This document shows positions 9,649 to 20,282 of a DNA stretch of 64,000 nt, piece by piece. Position 1 is the stretch's first letter. The number at the start of each line of letters is the position of its first letter. Position numbers and translations under genes: made by a program. This DNA comes from Bradyrhizobium diazoefficiens (GTDB lineage: Bacteria; Pseudomonadota; Alphaproteobacteria; Rhizobiales; Xanthobacteraceae). The DNA is taken from positions 62,001 to 126,000 of the forward strand of contig NZ_JAENXS010000002.1 in the NCBI RefSeq assembly GCF_016612535.1, read 5' to 3'. The notes below the pieces were generated by a model. The model saw nothing but the letters and a program-made list of their open reading frames with translations, ran no database searches and was not told the origin of the DNA.

Positions 9649-10401
9649 ATGTCCGAACTCGAAAATGCTCGCCCTCTAGGGGCAGACCCATCCCCGCAAC
9701 CTCGCACATTCGATTTCTTCGAGACCTTGTTGGTCGCCCTGATAACCTATGCCGTGTTCCTATTCGCAGCCCAGCTCACGATCATGTTGAGCTTACCGGC
9801 TTTCATGAACGGATTATCGTCGGAGCAGGTCGACATATTGTGGAAGCAACCGGTTCGGCAGGGCGCGGCGGTGATTTTTGCGACTCCGGCTGCAATCGCC
9901 GTACTTTGGGTCGCGATCCGGCGGATGGGAAGGGAATTCACCGAGTATTTAGCTCTGAATTGGCCAAGCAGAGACGACATCGTAGTTGTTCTTGGCATCA
10001 TGACCATTTTTTTGACGGTGGAAGCCTTCGTAACGATCAAACTTGGAATAACGCGACCTCAAACCAACTCAGATTTCGTAGTTGGAGGTGCAAAGGGACT
10101 GATAATATTCGCTGTGATCATCTGCGTAGCTGCTCCGGTCCTTGAGGAATTCGTTTTTCGTGGATTTATGTTTCGAGGGTGGTCGCAGTCTTTCCTGGGT
10201 CCGATTGGTGCGATCGTGCTTACGTCGGCGCTATGGGCGATGCTGCACAGCCAATACGGTTGGTATGAGCGCTCCTGGATATTCGTTGAAGGTCTCGTAC
10301 TCGGTTACTTTCGCCTTCGTTCCAATTCCACATGGCTGACAGTCGTGGCTCATTCAGCCATGAATATGGCTATCCTGTTTTTGGGCGGACCGTATGTCTA
10401 A
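9649..10401 (+). CDS. CPBP family intramembrane protease-like protein (copy 2)
   Basis: A 250-residue homologue of the preceding gene with the same signature order: LEEFVFRGFMFRGWSQS near residue 165, LHSQYGW near 200 and the final HSAMNMA. It is only distantly similar to copy 1 outside the motifs. Its codons are visibly richer in A and T than those of its neighbours (GAATTCGTTTTTCG and similar runs), which hints at a separate origin. ATG 9649 (MSELENARP) is used; a TTG at 9631 would add six residues. A bacteriocin or signalling role cannot be inferred. Confidence 0.82.
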   Translation: MSELENARPLGADPSPQPRTFDFFETLLVALITYAVFLFAAQLTIMLSLPAFMNGLSSEQVDILWKQPVRQGAAVIFATPAAIAVLWVAIRRMGREFTEYLALNWPSRDDIVVVLGIMTIFLTVEAFVTIKLGITRPQTNSDFVVGGAKGLIIFAVIICVAAPVLEEFVFRGFMFRGWSQSFLGPIGAIVLTSALWAMLHSQYGWYERSWIFVEGLVLGYFRLRSNSTWLTVVAHSAMNMAILFLGGPYV

Positions 10402-10404
10402 TGC

Positions 10405-11328
10405 TCACGCCACCAGCGCGATCGCGATCGGCATCGTGATCGCCGCCAAAATCGTTTGCAGCGTGATGATTTGTGCCAGGAGCGGCGCATCGCCGCCCAT
10501 CTGGCGGGCCAGCACGTAGGCGCTGGGCGAGGTCGGCACCGCTGCGCAGATCGCGACGATCGCGAGGTTGGTACCTGACAGGCCAAACCAGACGGCGAGC
10601 GCCAGCGCGAGCACCGGCATCAGCGCCAGTTTGAACGCCACGCCCATCGTCGCGCCCAGGCTCGGGCGGAACAAGCCCTTGAGCTGGAGACCGGCGCCGG
10701 TGACGAGCAGGCCGATGGCGAGTGAGGAGCGGCCGAGCGCATCGGCGACCTCGTGCCAGATTTTTGGCAGCGGCAAATGAATCACGTTGACGAAGAGCCC
10801 GATGGCGCAGGCCCAGATCAGGGGATTGCGGATCACGGTCATGACAATGGCGCGCGCCGACTGCTTCTCGGGCGATGCGTAGTGCGCGAGCACGGCGACG
10901 CTGAACACATTGACGAGCGGGATGATCGCAACCATGGCGACCGAGGCCAGCGCCAGCCCGATATCGCCATACAGATTGGCGGACACCGAAAGCGCCACAT
11001 AGGTCTGCCAGCGCGTCGCGCCCTGAAAGATCGAGGTGAAGGCCGGGCCGTCGATGTCGAGCCGCGCCAGGGCCGGGCGGAGCGCCAGGCACAACAGCGA
11101 CATCGCAAGCGCAGATAGCAGCAGCGCACCGCCGACGCCGGCGACCGGAACTTTTGTGAGGTCGGCCTTCACCAGCGTCTGGATCAAGAGCATCGGAAAC
11201 AGCACGAAATAGGTCAGCCGCTCCAGCCCGTGCCATTGCGTGTCGAGCCGCATCAGGCTGTGCCTGAGCACGATTCCGAGCACGATGAGGATGAAGACCG
11301 GCAGCAGCGCCGCGATCACGACGGCCAT
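10405..11328 (-). CDS. AEC family transporter (auxin efflux carrier-like permease)
   Basis: A 307-residue inner-membrane permease with the repeated five-helix architecture of the AEC/malonate-efflux family. It opens with AALLPVFILIVLGIVLR, has the conserved RLTYFVLFPMLLIQTL segment after the first helix and ends with a PTSPSAYVLARQMGGD loop typical of the second repeat. Family members move organic anions such as malonate or auxin-like acids; the actual cargo is unknown. It ends three bases from the convergent CPBP gene and is followed closely, upstream, by ruvX on the same strand. Confidence 0.85.
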   Translation of the reverse strand: MAVVIAALLPVFILIVLGIVLRHSLMRLDTQWHGLERLTYFVLFPMLLIQTLVKADLTKVPVAGVGGALLLSALAMSLLCLALRPALARLDIDGPAFTSIFQGATRWQTYVALSVSANLYGDIGLALASVAMVAIIPLVNVFSVAVLAHYASPEKQSARAIVMTVIRNPLIWACAIGLFVNVIHLPLPKIWHEVADALGRSSLAIGLLVTGAGLQLKGLFRPSLGATMGVAFKLALMPVLALALAVWFGLSGTNLAIVAICAAVPTSPSAYVLARQMGGDAPLLAQIITLQTILAAITMPIAIALVA

Positions 11329-11331
11329 GGA

Positions 11332-11823
11332 TCAGTCATTCCCCGAAGCTGCGCGAAAATTGGCGAGGCGGTCGAGCGCGCCTTGCAGGATGAAGATCGC
11401 GGCGTGCTCGTCGATCACTTCGGCGCGCTTGGCGCGGCTGACGTCCATGCCGATCAGCTCACGCTCGACCGCCGCGGTCGACAGGCGCTCGTCCCACAGG
11501 CCGATCGGAAGTGTGGTGAGGCCAGCCAGATTGCGGGCGAAGGCGCGGGTCGATTGCGCGCGCGGGCCCTCGCTGCCGTCCATGTTGATGGGCAGGCCGA
11601 GCACGAAGCCAACCGCCTTACGCTCGGTGGCGATCGCCAGCAGCCGGGCCGCGTCCTGCTTGAACTGCTTGCGCTGGATGGTCTCGACGCCGGTTGCGAG
11701 CCGGCGATCCGGGTTGGAAACGGCAACGCCGATGGTTTTGGTGCCGAGGTCAAGTCCAATCAACCCGCCGCGTTCGGGCCAGTGGGTTGCAGCATCGATC
11801 AGTGGGAGGATAAGAGCCGGCAT
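11332..11823 (-). CDS. ruvX: Putative pre-16S rRNA nuclease / Holliday-junction resolvase-like YqgF
   Basis: A 163-residue RNase H-fold protein of the YqgF/RuvX family, involved in 16S rRNA 5' end maturation in E. coli. The first strand [18 protein letters not shown] carries the catalytic Asp, [16 protein letters not shown] the central motif, [12 protein letters not shown] the Glu/Arg strand and [13 protein letters not shown] the final Asp. ATG 11823 is the likely start; an in-frame codon at 11841 adds six residues. Only a few bases separate it from the AEC transporter, suggesting one transcript with no obvious functional link. Confidence 0.92.
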   Translation of the reverse strand: MPALILPLIDAATHWPERGGLIGLDLGTKTIGVAVSNPDRRLATGVETIQRKQFKQDAARLLAIATERKAVGFVLGLPINMDGSEGPRAQSTRAFARNLAGLTTLPIGLWDERLSTAAVERELIGMDVSRAKRAEVIDEHAAIFILQGALDRLANFRAASGND

Positions 11824-11892
11824 GGTCTTAGCGCATAACACGCGATGCGCCGCGGAGTGAACCAGAGAATCTGGGCCCTCGGCTGCACTGGA

Positions 11893-12783
11893 TCAGGCCG
11901 CGATGACCTGATCGTCGCCCTTTAGACACGCCACGAAGCCTTGCAGAGCGCTATACTGGTGTCCGGCGCAGCGCTGGATGAACAGCGTCTCGACGCGCGC
12001 ATGCGACGGGCTCAGCGCGTGCATGGTCACGCTGCCGGTCATCGCGCTGCGCTCGACCACGGCGCGCGGCAAGAGTGTCACGCCCATGTCGGCGGCGACG
12101 CAGCCGATCATGCCGTCGAGCGTGCCGAGCTCGAAGCGGGCTGCCGACGGCCAACCGAATTCGACGAAGATCTGCTCGAGCCGCTGGCGGTAGGTGCAGC
12201 CGGTGCGAAACACCAGCGTCGTCGGGCCTGACTCGGGCGTGCCGGCGCGCAGCTCGGCGAGCGAGGCCCAGCGCCGCGCGCTGACCAGTACCAGCTCTTC
12301 GCGAAACGCGCTGGTCGCGGTGAGGTCGGTATGCGCGATGGGGCCTGCGATGAAGGCGCCATCGAGCGTGCCTTCGAGCACGCCGGCGACGAGATCGGCG
12401 GTCGGCGACGTGCGCAGGCTCAGGCGCACGGCCGGGAAGCGACGGTGGAAATCGGCCAGCAGCGGCGGCAGCCGCACCGCGGCCGTCGTCTCCATCGAGC
12501 CGATCGAAAGCGGCCCCTTCGGCTCGCCGTCGTCGCGGGCCGCAAGCACGGCTTCGCGCGACAAAGCCGCCATCCGTTGCGCGTAAGGCAAAAGGCGTTT
12601 GCCGGCGCCGGTGAGCGTCATGCCGCGCGAGTGCCGCTCGAACAGCGGCGTGCCGATCTCGGCTTCGAGCGCCTTGACGCGCTGGGTGACGTTGGATTGG
12701 ACCGTGTTGAGCTCTTCGGCGGCGCGGGTGATGCCGCCGGTGCGGGCGACCGCGGCAAAGGTCTGGATGTCATTCAGTTCCAT
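11893..12783 (-). CDS. LysR family transcriptional regulator
   Basis: The 296-residue protein has an N-terminal winged helix-turn-helix (AAVARTGGITRAAEELNTVQS at residues 8-28, given here only as landmark) followed by the linker helix and the two-lobed effector domain starting near residue 90 (LSIGSMETTAAVRLPPLL). ATG 12783 gives the standard MELNDIQTF start. It is divergent from the two nitronate monooxygenase genes, about 100 bases apart, the usual geometry for a LysR regulator of the neighbouring genes. The inducer is unknown. Control of the nitronate monooxygenases is inferred from position only. Confidence 0.9.
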   Translation of the reverse strand: MELNDIQTFAAVARTGGITRAAEELNTVQSNVTQRVKALEAEIGTPLFERHSRGMTLTGAGKRLLPYAQRMAALSREAVLAARDDGEPKGPLSIGSMETTAAVRLPPLLADFHRRFPAVRLSLRTSPTADLVAGVLEGTLDGAFIAGPIAHTDLTATSAFREELVLVSARRWASLAELRAGTPESGPTTLVFRTGCTYRQRLEQIFVEFGWPSAARFELGTLDGMIGCVAADMGVTLLPRAVVERSAMTGSVTMHALSPSHARVETLFIQRCAGHQYSALQGFVACLKGDDQVIAA

Positions 12784-12879
12784 GGCACCGTTTCGCTTTT
12801 GAGATGGCAGCGTTCGCAACAATTCATTTTTCGAGAATGCTAGTCGCGCCTAATGCTCCTGTCCAGAGGTGAAGACCCC

Positions 12880-13857
12880 ATGCCGATTGCCACGCCGCTG
12901 ACCGAGCTTCTCGGGATCAGGCATCCGATCCTGTCGGCGCCTATGGATACGATCGCGGGCGGCCGGCTGACCCGCGCGGTCAGTGAGGCCGGCGGTTTTG
13001 GCATCCTCGGCGGCGGCTACGGCGACCGCGCCCGACTCGGGGCTGAGGCCGCGGAGCTGAAGGGCTTTGCACCGTTCGGGATCGGCTTCATCACGTGGAG
13101 CCTGGCAAAGCAGCCCGAGCTTCTCGAGATCGCGCTCGACGCTCGTCCGCAAGCGATCATGCTGTCATTCGGCGATCCCGCGCCGTTCGCGCCACGGATT
13201 AAAGCGGCTGGCGCGCGATTGATCTGCCAGGTGCAGAGCGAGGATATGGCGAAACAGGCGCTCGATGCCGGCGCGCAGATTTTGATCGCGCAGGGGACGG
13301 AGGCGGGCGGTCACGGCGCATCGCGTACCACCGTCGATATCGTGCCTGCGATCGTCGATCTCGCGGCCGGGCGTGTGCCGGTCGTCGCGGCCGGCGGCAT
13401 CGCCGACGGTCGCGGTCTGGCGGCGATGATGATGCTCGGCGCCTCCGGCGTGCTGATCGGTACGCGCTTCTATGCGAGCATGGAGGCCAACGGCGCCGCG
13501 GAAGCGAAGGAGCGCATTCGCACGGCCGATCCAAACGACACGGTGCGCGGCGTCGTTCCCGACTGGTCGCGGCAGCTGTTCTGGCCTGTGCCGTTTACCG
13601 CGCGTACGCTGGTCAATGGTCATATCAAGAGCTGGACCGGCCGCGAGGTCGAACTCATGCAGCGCGCAGAGGAAGTCGCCAAGGAATATGCCGCGGCGAA
13701 AATGGCGGGCGATTTCGAAATCGCGGCAGTCTTTGCAGGAGAAGCGGTCGGCCTGATCCATGATATTCCACCGGCTGCCGAGATCGTCGAGCGGATTGCG
13801 ACCGAGGCCGAGCAGCTTCTTGCCGGCCGGCGCAATTCCATCGCGTCGCTCGCCTGA
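12880..13857 (+). CDS. Nitronate monooxygenase (2-nitropropane dioxygenase family), first copy
   Basis: A 325-residue FMN-binding TIM-barrel protein of the nitronate monooxygenase family, which oxidises alkyl nitronates such as propionate-3-nitronate. The start TELLGIRHPILSAPM is typical, as are IAQGTEAGGHGASRTT with the family His near residue 145 and the FMN phosphate loop VAAGGIADGRGLAAMM near 175. ATG 12880 follows AGAGGTGAAG. It is followed by a second member of the same family with only 17 bases between, so the two are probably co-transcribed. Confidence 0.88.
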   Translation: MPIATPLTELLGIRHPILSAPMDTIAGGRLTRAVSEAGGFGILGGGYGDRARLGAEAAELKGFAPFGIGFITWSLAKQPELLEIALDARPQAIMLSFGDPAPFAPRIKAAGARLICQVQSEDMAKQALDAGAQILIAQGTEAGGHGASRTTVDIVPAIVDLAAGRVPVVAAGGIADGRGLAAMMMLGASGVLIGTRFYASMEANGAAEAKERIRTADPNDTVRGVVPDWSRQLFWPVPFTARTLVNGHIKSWTGREVELMQRAEEVAKEYAAAKMAGDFEIAAVFAGEAVGLIHDIPPAAEIVERIATEAEQLLAGRRNSIASLA

Positions 13858-13874
13858 ACCAAGAGAGAATAACC

Positions 13875-15316
<1,442 letters not shown>

Positions 15317-15337
15317 TTCAATTCAGGACGCCGTCCG

Positions 15338-15553
15338 ATGTGCATGCTTTGCGACGATGAGAAGGCCTATCAGGCCTATATGAACTATCTCGACAAGATG
15401 GAGCGGCAGGGCAAGGCTGCCGATCCCAACGTCGCCGTCAATGCCGTGCTCGACGAGATCGAGGCCGCTGCGAATGCCGCCGCCAAGAAAAAAGACGACC
15501 CGGCCAACGACAAGACCCTGTCCCCGTTCTTCTGCAGCCCGATCAATAAATGA
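15338..15553 (+). CDS. Small conserved-type protein between gatC and gatA, function unknown
   Basis: A 71-residue protein starting [21 protein letters not shown], with a CxxC-like N-terminus (C2 and C5), an acidic/basic helical middle and a Lys-rich segment before the terminal CSPINK. It sits 21 bases after gatC and its stop overlaps the gatA start by 4 bp (ATGA), so its translation is tied to gatA. The coding frame, spacing and overlap all argue that it is a real gene. I do not recognise a named family; the cysteines could bind metal, but this is speculation. Confidence 0.75.
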   Translation: MCMLCDDEKAYQAYMNYLDKMERQGKAADPNVAVNAVLDEIEAAANAAAKKKDDPANDKTLSPFFCSPINK

Positions 15554-17025
15554 CCGATTTGACATCGCTGACGCTCGCCGAGGCCCGCAAGGGTCTCGCG
15601 GCCAAGACTTTCACGTCACTCGAGCTGACCGACGCGCATCTGAGCGCGATCGAGAAAGCGCGCGTGCTCAATGCTTTCGTGATGGAGACGCCCGACCAGG
15701 CGCGCGCCATGGCGCGCGAGGCCGACGGCAAGATCGCCAAGGGTGACGTGGGACCGCTCGCGGGCATCCCGCTCGGCATCAAGGATTTGTTCGCGACCAA
15801 GGGCGTGCGCACCACGGCGTGCTCAAAAATCCTCGGCAATTTCGTGCCGACCTATGAGTCCACCGTAACCTCGCAGCTCTGGCGTGACGGCGCCGTGATG
15901 CTCGGCAAGCTCAACAATGACGAGTTCGCGATGGGCTCGGCGAACGAGACCTCGTGCTTCGGTCCCGTGGCCAACCCCTGGCGGCGCGAGGGAAGCAACA
16001 CGAATCTGGTGCCGGGCGGCTCGTCCGGTGGTTCGGCCTCGGCGGTGGCGGCGCTGCTGTGCATGGGCGCGACCGCGACCGATACCGGCGGCTCGATCCG
16101 TCAGCCGGCGGCGTTCACCGCGACCGTCGGCATCAAGCCGACCTATGGCCGCTGCTCGCGCTGGGGCATCGTCGCCTTTGCATCCTCGCTCGATCAGGCA
16201 GGGCCAATCGCGCGCAGCACGCGCGATGCGGCGATGCTGCTGCGCTCGATGGCCGGCCACGATCCGAAGGACACGACGTCGGTCGACATTCCCGTGCCGG
16301 ACTACGAGGCGGCGATCGGAAAATCCGTGAAGGGCATGAAGATCGGCATCCCCAAGGAATATCGTCTCGACGGCATGCCGGCCGAGATCGAGAAGCTGTG
16401 GAGCGAGGGCGCGGTCTGGCTGAAGGCGGCGGGCGCGGAGCTGGTCGAGGTGTCGCTGCCGCACACCAAATACGCGCTGCCGGCCTATTACATCGTGGCG
16501 CCGGCTGAAGCGTCCTCCAATCTCGCGCGCTATGACGGCGTCCGCTACGGCCTGCGCGAGCAGGGCAAGACCATCATCGAGCAGTACGAGAACACCCGCG
16601 CCGAGGGGTTTGGCGCGGAGGTGCGCCGCCGCGTCATGATCGGCACCTACGTGCTCTCGGCCGGCTATTACGACGCCTATTACCTGCGCGCCCAAAGGGT
16701 GCGCACGCTGATCAAGAAGGATTTTGAGGATTGCTTCGCCAAGGGCGTCAACGCGATCCTCACCCCGGCAACGCCGTCGGCCGCCTTCGGCATCGGCGAG
16801 AAGGGTGGCGCCGACCCCGTCGAGATGTATCTCAACGACATCTTCACGGTGACCGTGAACATGGCGGGCCTGCCGGGCATCGCCGTGCCAGCCGGGAAGG
16901 ACGCGCAGGGTCTGCCGCTCGGCCTGCAGCTGATCGGTCGTCCCTTTGAGGAGGAGACGCTGTTCTCGCTCGGCGAAGTGATCGAGCAGGCCGCCGGCCG
17001 CTTCACGCCCGCGAGGTGGTGGTGA
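15550..17025 (+). CDS. gatA: Asp-tRNA(Asn)/Glu-tRNA(Gln) amidotransferase subunit A
   Basis: GatA is the amidase-signature subunit that frees ammonia from glutamine for transfer to mischarged tRNA. The 491-residue protein has the catalytic Lys in [15 protein letters not shown] near residue 78, and the Ser/cis-Ser loop [15 protein letters not shown] followed by [11 protein letters not shown] near 155-180. [15 protein letters not shown] marks the C-terminal half. Both flanks are translationally coupled: ATG 15550 overlaps the upstream small gene and its TGA overlaps a GTG start downstream. Confidence 0.97.
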   Translation: MTDLTSLTLAEARKGLAAKTFTSLELTDAHLSAIEKARVLNAFVMETPDQARAMAREADGKIAKGDVGPLAGIPLGIKDLFATKGVRTTACSKILGNFVPTYESTVTSQLWRDGAVMLGKLNNDEFAMGSANETSCFGPVANPWRREGSNTNLVPGGSSGGSASAVAALLCMGATATDTGGSIRQPAAFTATVGIKPTYGRCSRWGIVAFASSLDQAGPIARSTRDAAMLLRSMAGHDPKDTTSVDIPVPDYEAAIGKSVKGMKIGIPKEYRLDGMPAEIEKLWSEGAVWLKAAGAELVEVSLPHTKYALPAYYIVAPAEASSNLARYDGVRYGLREQGKTIIEQYENTRAEGFGAEVRRRVMIGTYVLSAGYYDAYYLRAQRVRTLIKKDFEDCFAKGVNAILTPATPSAAFGIGEKGGADPVEMYLNDIFTVTVNMAGLPGIAVPAGKDAQGLPLGLQLIGRPFEEETLFSLGEVIEQAAGRFTPARWW

Positions 17026-17318
17026 ATGTCGCCGATTTCATCACAAGCCTCGACGGCGCGACGCCGGCGCCTGGCCTGAACGCGCCGCTTGCCGGCCTCT
17101 GGTGGGCCGGCAAGGGCGACTGGGATCAGGCGCACAAGATCGTTCAGGACGACAATGGCCGCGACGCCGCCTGGGTGCATGCCTATCTGCACCGCGTCGA
17201 AGGCGATCTCGGCAATGCCGGCTACTGGTATCGCCAGGCCGGCCAGCCGGCGGCAAAGGATTCATTGGAAGCGGAGTGGCAGCGGATCGCTGCCACGCTG
17301 CTCGGGAGCACGACATGA
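17022..17318 (+). CDS. Small conserved-type protein between gatA and gatB, function unknown
   Basis: A 98-residue cytosolic protein, rich in Trp and His: [17 protein letters not shown], then [15 protein letters not shown] and [17 protein letters not shown]. The regular helix-turn spacing resembles a single TPR/Sel1-like hairpin pair. GTG 17022 overlaps the gatA stop (GTGA), while GTGs at 17016 and 17019 are alternatives. Its own stop overlaps the gatB ATG by 4 bp. I recall similar proteins in many proteobacteria, often without assigned role; here the coupling suggests co-production with the amidotransferase, which does not prove a shared function. Confidence 0.8.
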   Translation: MNVADFITSLDGATPAPGLNAPLAGLWWAGKGDWDQAHKIVQDDNGRDAAWVHAYLHRVEGDLGNAGYWYRQAGQPAAKDSLEAEWQRIAATLLGSTT

Positions 17319-18793
17319 GCACGGCCACGCACAAGCTTCTCAAAGGCGCCACCGGCGACTGGGAGATGGTCATCGGCATGGAGATCCATGCCCAGGTGAC
17401 GTCGAACTCGAAGCTGTTCTCGGGCGCCTCGACCACGTTCGGCGGTGAGCCGAACAGTCACGTTTCTCTGGTCGATGCGGCGATGCCCGGCATGCTGCCC
17501 GTGATCAACGAGGAATGCGTCAGGCAGGCTGTCCGGACCGGGCTCGGCCTCAACGCAAAGATCAATCTGCGTTCGGTATTCGACCGCAAGAACTACTTCT
17601 ATCCGGACCTGCCGCAGGGCTACCAGATCAGCCAGTACAAGTCGCCCGTCGTAGGCGAGGGTGAGGTGGTGGTCGAGCTCGATGGCGGCCGCAGCGTCAC
17701 CGTCGGCATCGAGCGCCTGCATCTTGAGCAGGACGCCGGCAAGTTGCTGCACGACCAGTCGCCGACCATGACCTATGTCGATCTCAACCGCTCCGGCGTG
17801 GCGCTGATGGAGATCGTCTCCAAGCCCGACATCCGCGATGCCGAGCAGGCCAAGGCTTACGTGACAAAACTGCGCTCGATCCTGCGCTATCTCGGCACCT
17901 GCGACGGCGACATGGAGAAGGGGAGCTTGCGCGCCGACGTCAACGTCTCCGTGCGCAAGCCGGGCGCGCCGCTCGGCACCCGCTGCGAGATCAAGAACAT
18001 GAACTCGATCACCTTCATCGGCCAGGCGATCGAGTACGAAGCGCGCCGCCAGATCGAAATCCTCGAGGACGGCGGCCAGATCGACCAGGAGACGCGGCTC
18101 TACGACCCCAACAAGGGCGAGACGCGCTCGATGCGCTCGAAGGAAGAGGCGCACGACTATCGCTACTTCCCCGATCCGGATTTGCTGCCGCTGGAGTTCT
18201 CGCAAGAGTTCGTCGACGAGCTGAAGACTGAGCTGCCCGAGCTGCCGGACCAGAAGAAGACGCGCTTCGTCGCCGATTTCGGCCTGTCGGCTTACGACGC
18301 GAGCGTGCTGGTCGCCGAGCGCGAGAGCGCGGTGTTCTACGAGACCGTGCTCGACAGGCTCGCCAACCGCGCGCGCGACGGCAAGATGGCGGCGAACTGG
18401 GTGATCAACGAGCTGTTCGGCCGTCTCAACAAGGAAGGCCGGGATATTACGGGCTCTCCGGTCTCGTCCGAGCGGCTCGCTGCGATCATCGACCTGATCG
18501 GCGAGGGCACGATCTCCGGCAAGATCGCCAAGGATCTGTTCGAGATCGTGTGGCAGGAGGGCGGCGATCCCCGTGCGCTGGTCGAGAGCCGCGGCATGAA
18601 GCAGGTCACGGATCTTTCGGCGATCGAAAAGGTCGTCGACGACATCATCGCGGCGAATCCCGACAAGGCGGCGCAGGTGAAGGACAAGCCGCAGTCGCTC
18701 GGCTGGTTCGTCGGCCAGGTGATGAAGTCGTCGGGTGGCAAGGCGAACCCGCAGGCGGTCAACGAGCTGCTCAAGTCCAAGCTCGGCATCTGA
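17315..18793 (+). CDS. gatB: Asp-tRNA(Asn)/Glu-tRNA(Gln) amidotransferase subunit B
   Basis: GatB activates the mischarged aminoacyl-tRNA by phosphorylation and binds the tRNA. The 492-residue protein begins with [14 protein letters not shown], carries [18 protein letters not shown] and [16 protein letters not shown] in the catalytic cradle, and ends with the YqeY-like tail domain ([18 protein letters not shown]). ATG 17315 has GGGAG upstream and overlaps the preceding gene by 4 bp. Last gene of the gat unit; no clear terminator was seen after it. Confidence 0.97.
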   Translation: MSTATHKLLKGATGDWEMVIGMEIHAQVTSNSKLFSGASTTFGGEPNSHVSLVDAAMPGMLPVINEECVRQAVRTGLGLNAKINLRSVFDRKNYFYPDLPQGYQISQYKSPVVGEGEVVVELDGGRSVTVGIERLHLEQDAGKLLHDQSPTMTYVDLNRSGVALMEIVSKPDIRDAEQAKAYVTKLRSILRYLGTCDGDMEKGSLRADVNVSVRKPGAPLGTRCEIKNMNSITFIGQAIEYEARRQIEILEDGGQIDQETRLYDPNKGETRSMRSKEEAHDYRYFPDPDLLPLEFSQEFVDELKTELPELPDQKKTRFVADFGLSAYDASVLVAERESAVFYETVLDRLANRARDGKMAANWVINELFGRLNKEGRDITGSPVSSERLAAIIDLIGEGTISGKIAKDLFEIVWQEGGDPRALVESRGMKQVTDLSAIEKVVDDIIAANPDKAAQVKDKPQSLGWFVGQVMKSSGGKANPQAVNELLKSKLGI

Positions 18794-19356
18794 TCTCACG
18801 CGTTCGGACGAGGCGGCGAGACGCTCGCCGTCATCGCGCGCGACGCGAGATGAGACGCGCGCAGGCATCGCTGACACCGAACCTCATCCCGTCGAGGTCA
18901 CGACGCGCATGCGAATCGCGGTTCGGCGATTCGCGCAGAACGGCGACTTGCACAGGCTCTGACGAGCGCTTCCGCCGTTAAGCATGAAAATAATTTCGTT
19001 GCCAAAATTCGCGACTCAGAGTCCGCGACTCGCCTCCGCGACGTGATCGCGCGCTTTGCAGCGTGCGTCATCGCGCTGATCGCGCGTGATGTGCGCGTGC
19101 AGAATAATACTTGCTGCATAGGGTTTTCCTGCAATCGCTGTCGCGCCGGCATCAATGCAGCGAGACGCATTTGCAATCGTAGACGCGTGTCTCTGCGTGT
19201 TGGCAAATCAGGCGCTGCTGGCGCACGCGCGTTGCGCCGTCAACACTTCCTTAAGTGAGAAGATGTTTTTTTCGTCGTGTTGGTGTATTCGGGGTGAGTG
19301 CATTCGATCCCCGAATGCGCGCAGCGATTAAGCCATCTCACACATCGGAGGGCAAC
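18794..19356 (+). other. CG-dinucleotide-rich non-coding stretch upstream of the histone-like gene
   Basis: No convincing gene lies in these about 560 bases. By eye the tetramer CGCG occurs roughly twenty times between 18794 and 19260, interleaved with short AT-rich islands (18984-19005 and 19098-19125). The final 100 bases become T-rich and lead into the ribosome site CGGAGGG at 19346-19352. The stretch could be a long leader or promoter region for the basic peptide gene. Confidence 0.45.
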
Positions 19357-19455
19357 ATGGCCAAGAAAGCTAAGAAGGCGAAGAAGGCGAAGAAGGCGAA
19401 GAGCGCAGTGAAGAAGACTGCGAAGAAGACCCGCAAGGTCGCCAAGAAGAAGTAA
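19357..19455 (+). CDS. Histone H1-like Lys/Ala-rich basic peptide
   Basis: A 32-residue protein made almost wholly of Lys and Ala: MAKKAKKAKKAKKAKSAV followed by KKTAKKTRKVAKKK. The AKK-type repeats copy the C-terminal tails of eukaryotic H1 and bacterial HC2-like proteins, which bind DNA non-specifically. A strong CGGAGGG lies four bases before ATG 19357 and a double hairpin follows the stop, so it looks like a genuine monocistronic small gene. An in-frame upstream extension to 19255 lacks similar composition. DNA compaction is inferred from composition only. Confidence 0.75.
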   Translation: MAKKAKKAKKAKKAKSAVKKTAKKTRKVAKKK

Positions 19456-19492
19456 CTTCGCTTCTGAAGTTGCCGGCTCCTAGAGAGCCGGC
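19454..19492 (+). terminator. Tandem hairpins after the histone-like gene
   Basis: Two back-to-back stems follow the stop codon: AACTTC/GAAGTT at 19454-19471 with a 6-base loop, then GCCGGCTC/GAGCCGGC at 19472-19492 with the loop CTAGA. Both are perfect. No T-run follows, so this may stabilise the 3' end or act as a weak terminator. Confidence 0.6.
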
Positions 19493-20282
19493 ACGTCATC
19501 AGCGCCTCCCAGAGGTTCTGGTCGACGATAGAGGGTGTCGGCGAGACATCAGGTCAACGGTCGGATCGTTCGACTTTACGGTCCGGCAGAAGAAACAAGT
19601 TTTCTTCGTTCGGTGCGGGTCTCCTTCAAACGAGCTCCGCAATTTCACAAGCGGCCTTCGGGCCACGGTGGAATCTGGTCCTGACGTGTTCGCCGACGCC
19701 CTCGTTCCCTGAGGCCGGGGTACTGCCGGCATCCCATCTCCCCACATTGCTGATCTGGTCGCGATGTCGTCGTGCTGCCTTGCTTTGGCCGATCGGCCCG
19801 GAGGCAGGCGAGGCTGCGGCGAACAGTCGTTGCCGCGACAGTCGGGTGCTCAGCCCGAGCTGTCAGGCGGTCTTTCCGGCGCGCCGCCCCCGCAAATTGT
19901 AACCACAGGACGCACGCCACCGCGCGCGATGGTTATCGATGTCCCAAAATCCCACGGTAAACCAAATCTAACGAATCGCGGAAGTGCCTGCAAATCAGCG
20001 ACTTCTTGAATTTTCTGCGCGCGTGGCGGGCGCTCGCGTTTACGTCTGCTTCATCGCGATACTTAAACTGCCATTCAAATTTGCCCGCCATCATCGTCTC
20101 AACAAGCCGGCAAACGGTTTGGGCAAGAAGACTTCGACAAGAAGACTTCAACAAGAAGACTTCGACACGAGACTTGGGGATGAGTTGAACAGCGCACGAT
20201 CCCAGAAGGGGTCATGCAAATCAGAGTTGGACGGGGGCCGCGCTCGGGGGAACGAGACGGCACAAGAAAAAGGGGATGCGTG
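19493..20282. other. Long non-coding gap with a 14-bp tandem repeat
   Basis: Frames on both strands are short, Arg-rich and unlike proteins. The only clear structure is a three-fold 14-bp direct repeat at 20125-20166 just before the Sel1-like gene. The part from 19500 to 19760 may belong to a dispersed repeat or an unrecognised RNA, but no structure strong enough to call was found. Confidence 0.4.
20125..20166 (+). repeat. Three tandem copies of a 14-bp unit
   Basis: Units start at 20125, 20139 and 20153 and read AAGAAGACTTCGAC, the middle copy with AAC in place of GAC at its end. Each unit contains the self-complementary GAAGACTTC-like core (AAGTCTTC), so the array could form alternative hairpins. 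It lies in the leader of the following small gene. Confidence 0.8.

Noticed and set aside
17222..18877. Long open frame antisense to gatB
   Set aside because: High-GC codon bias leaves long open frames opposite real genes; this one is His/Leu/Arg-rich with no motif and exactly covers gatB.
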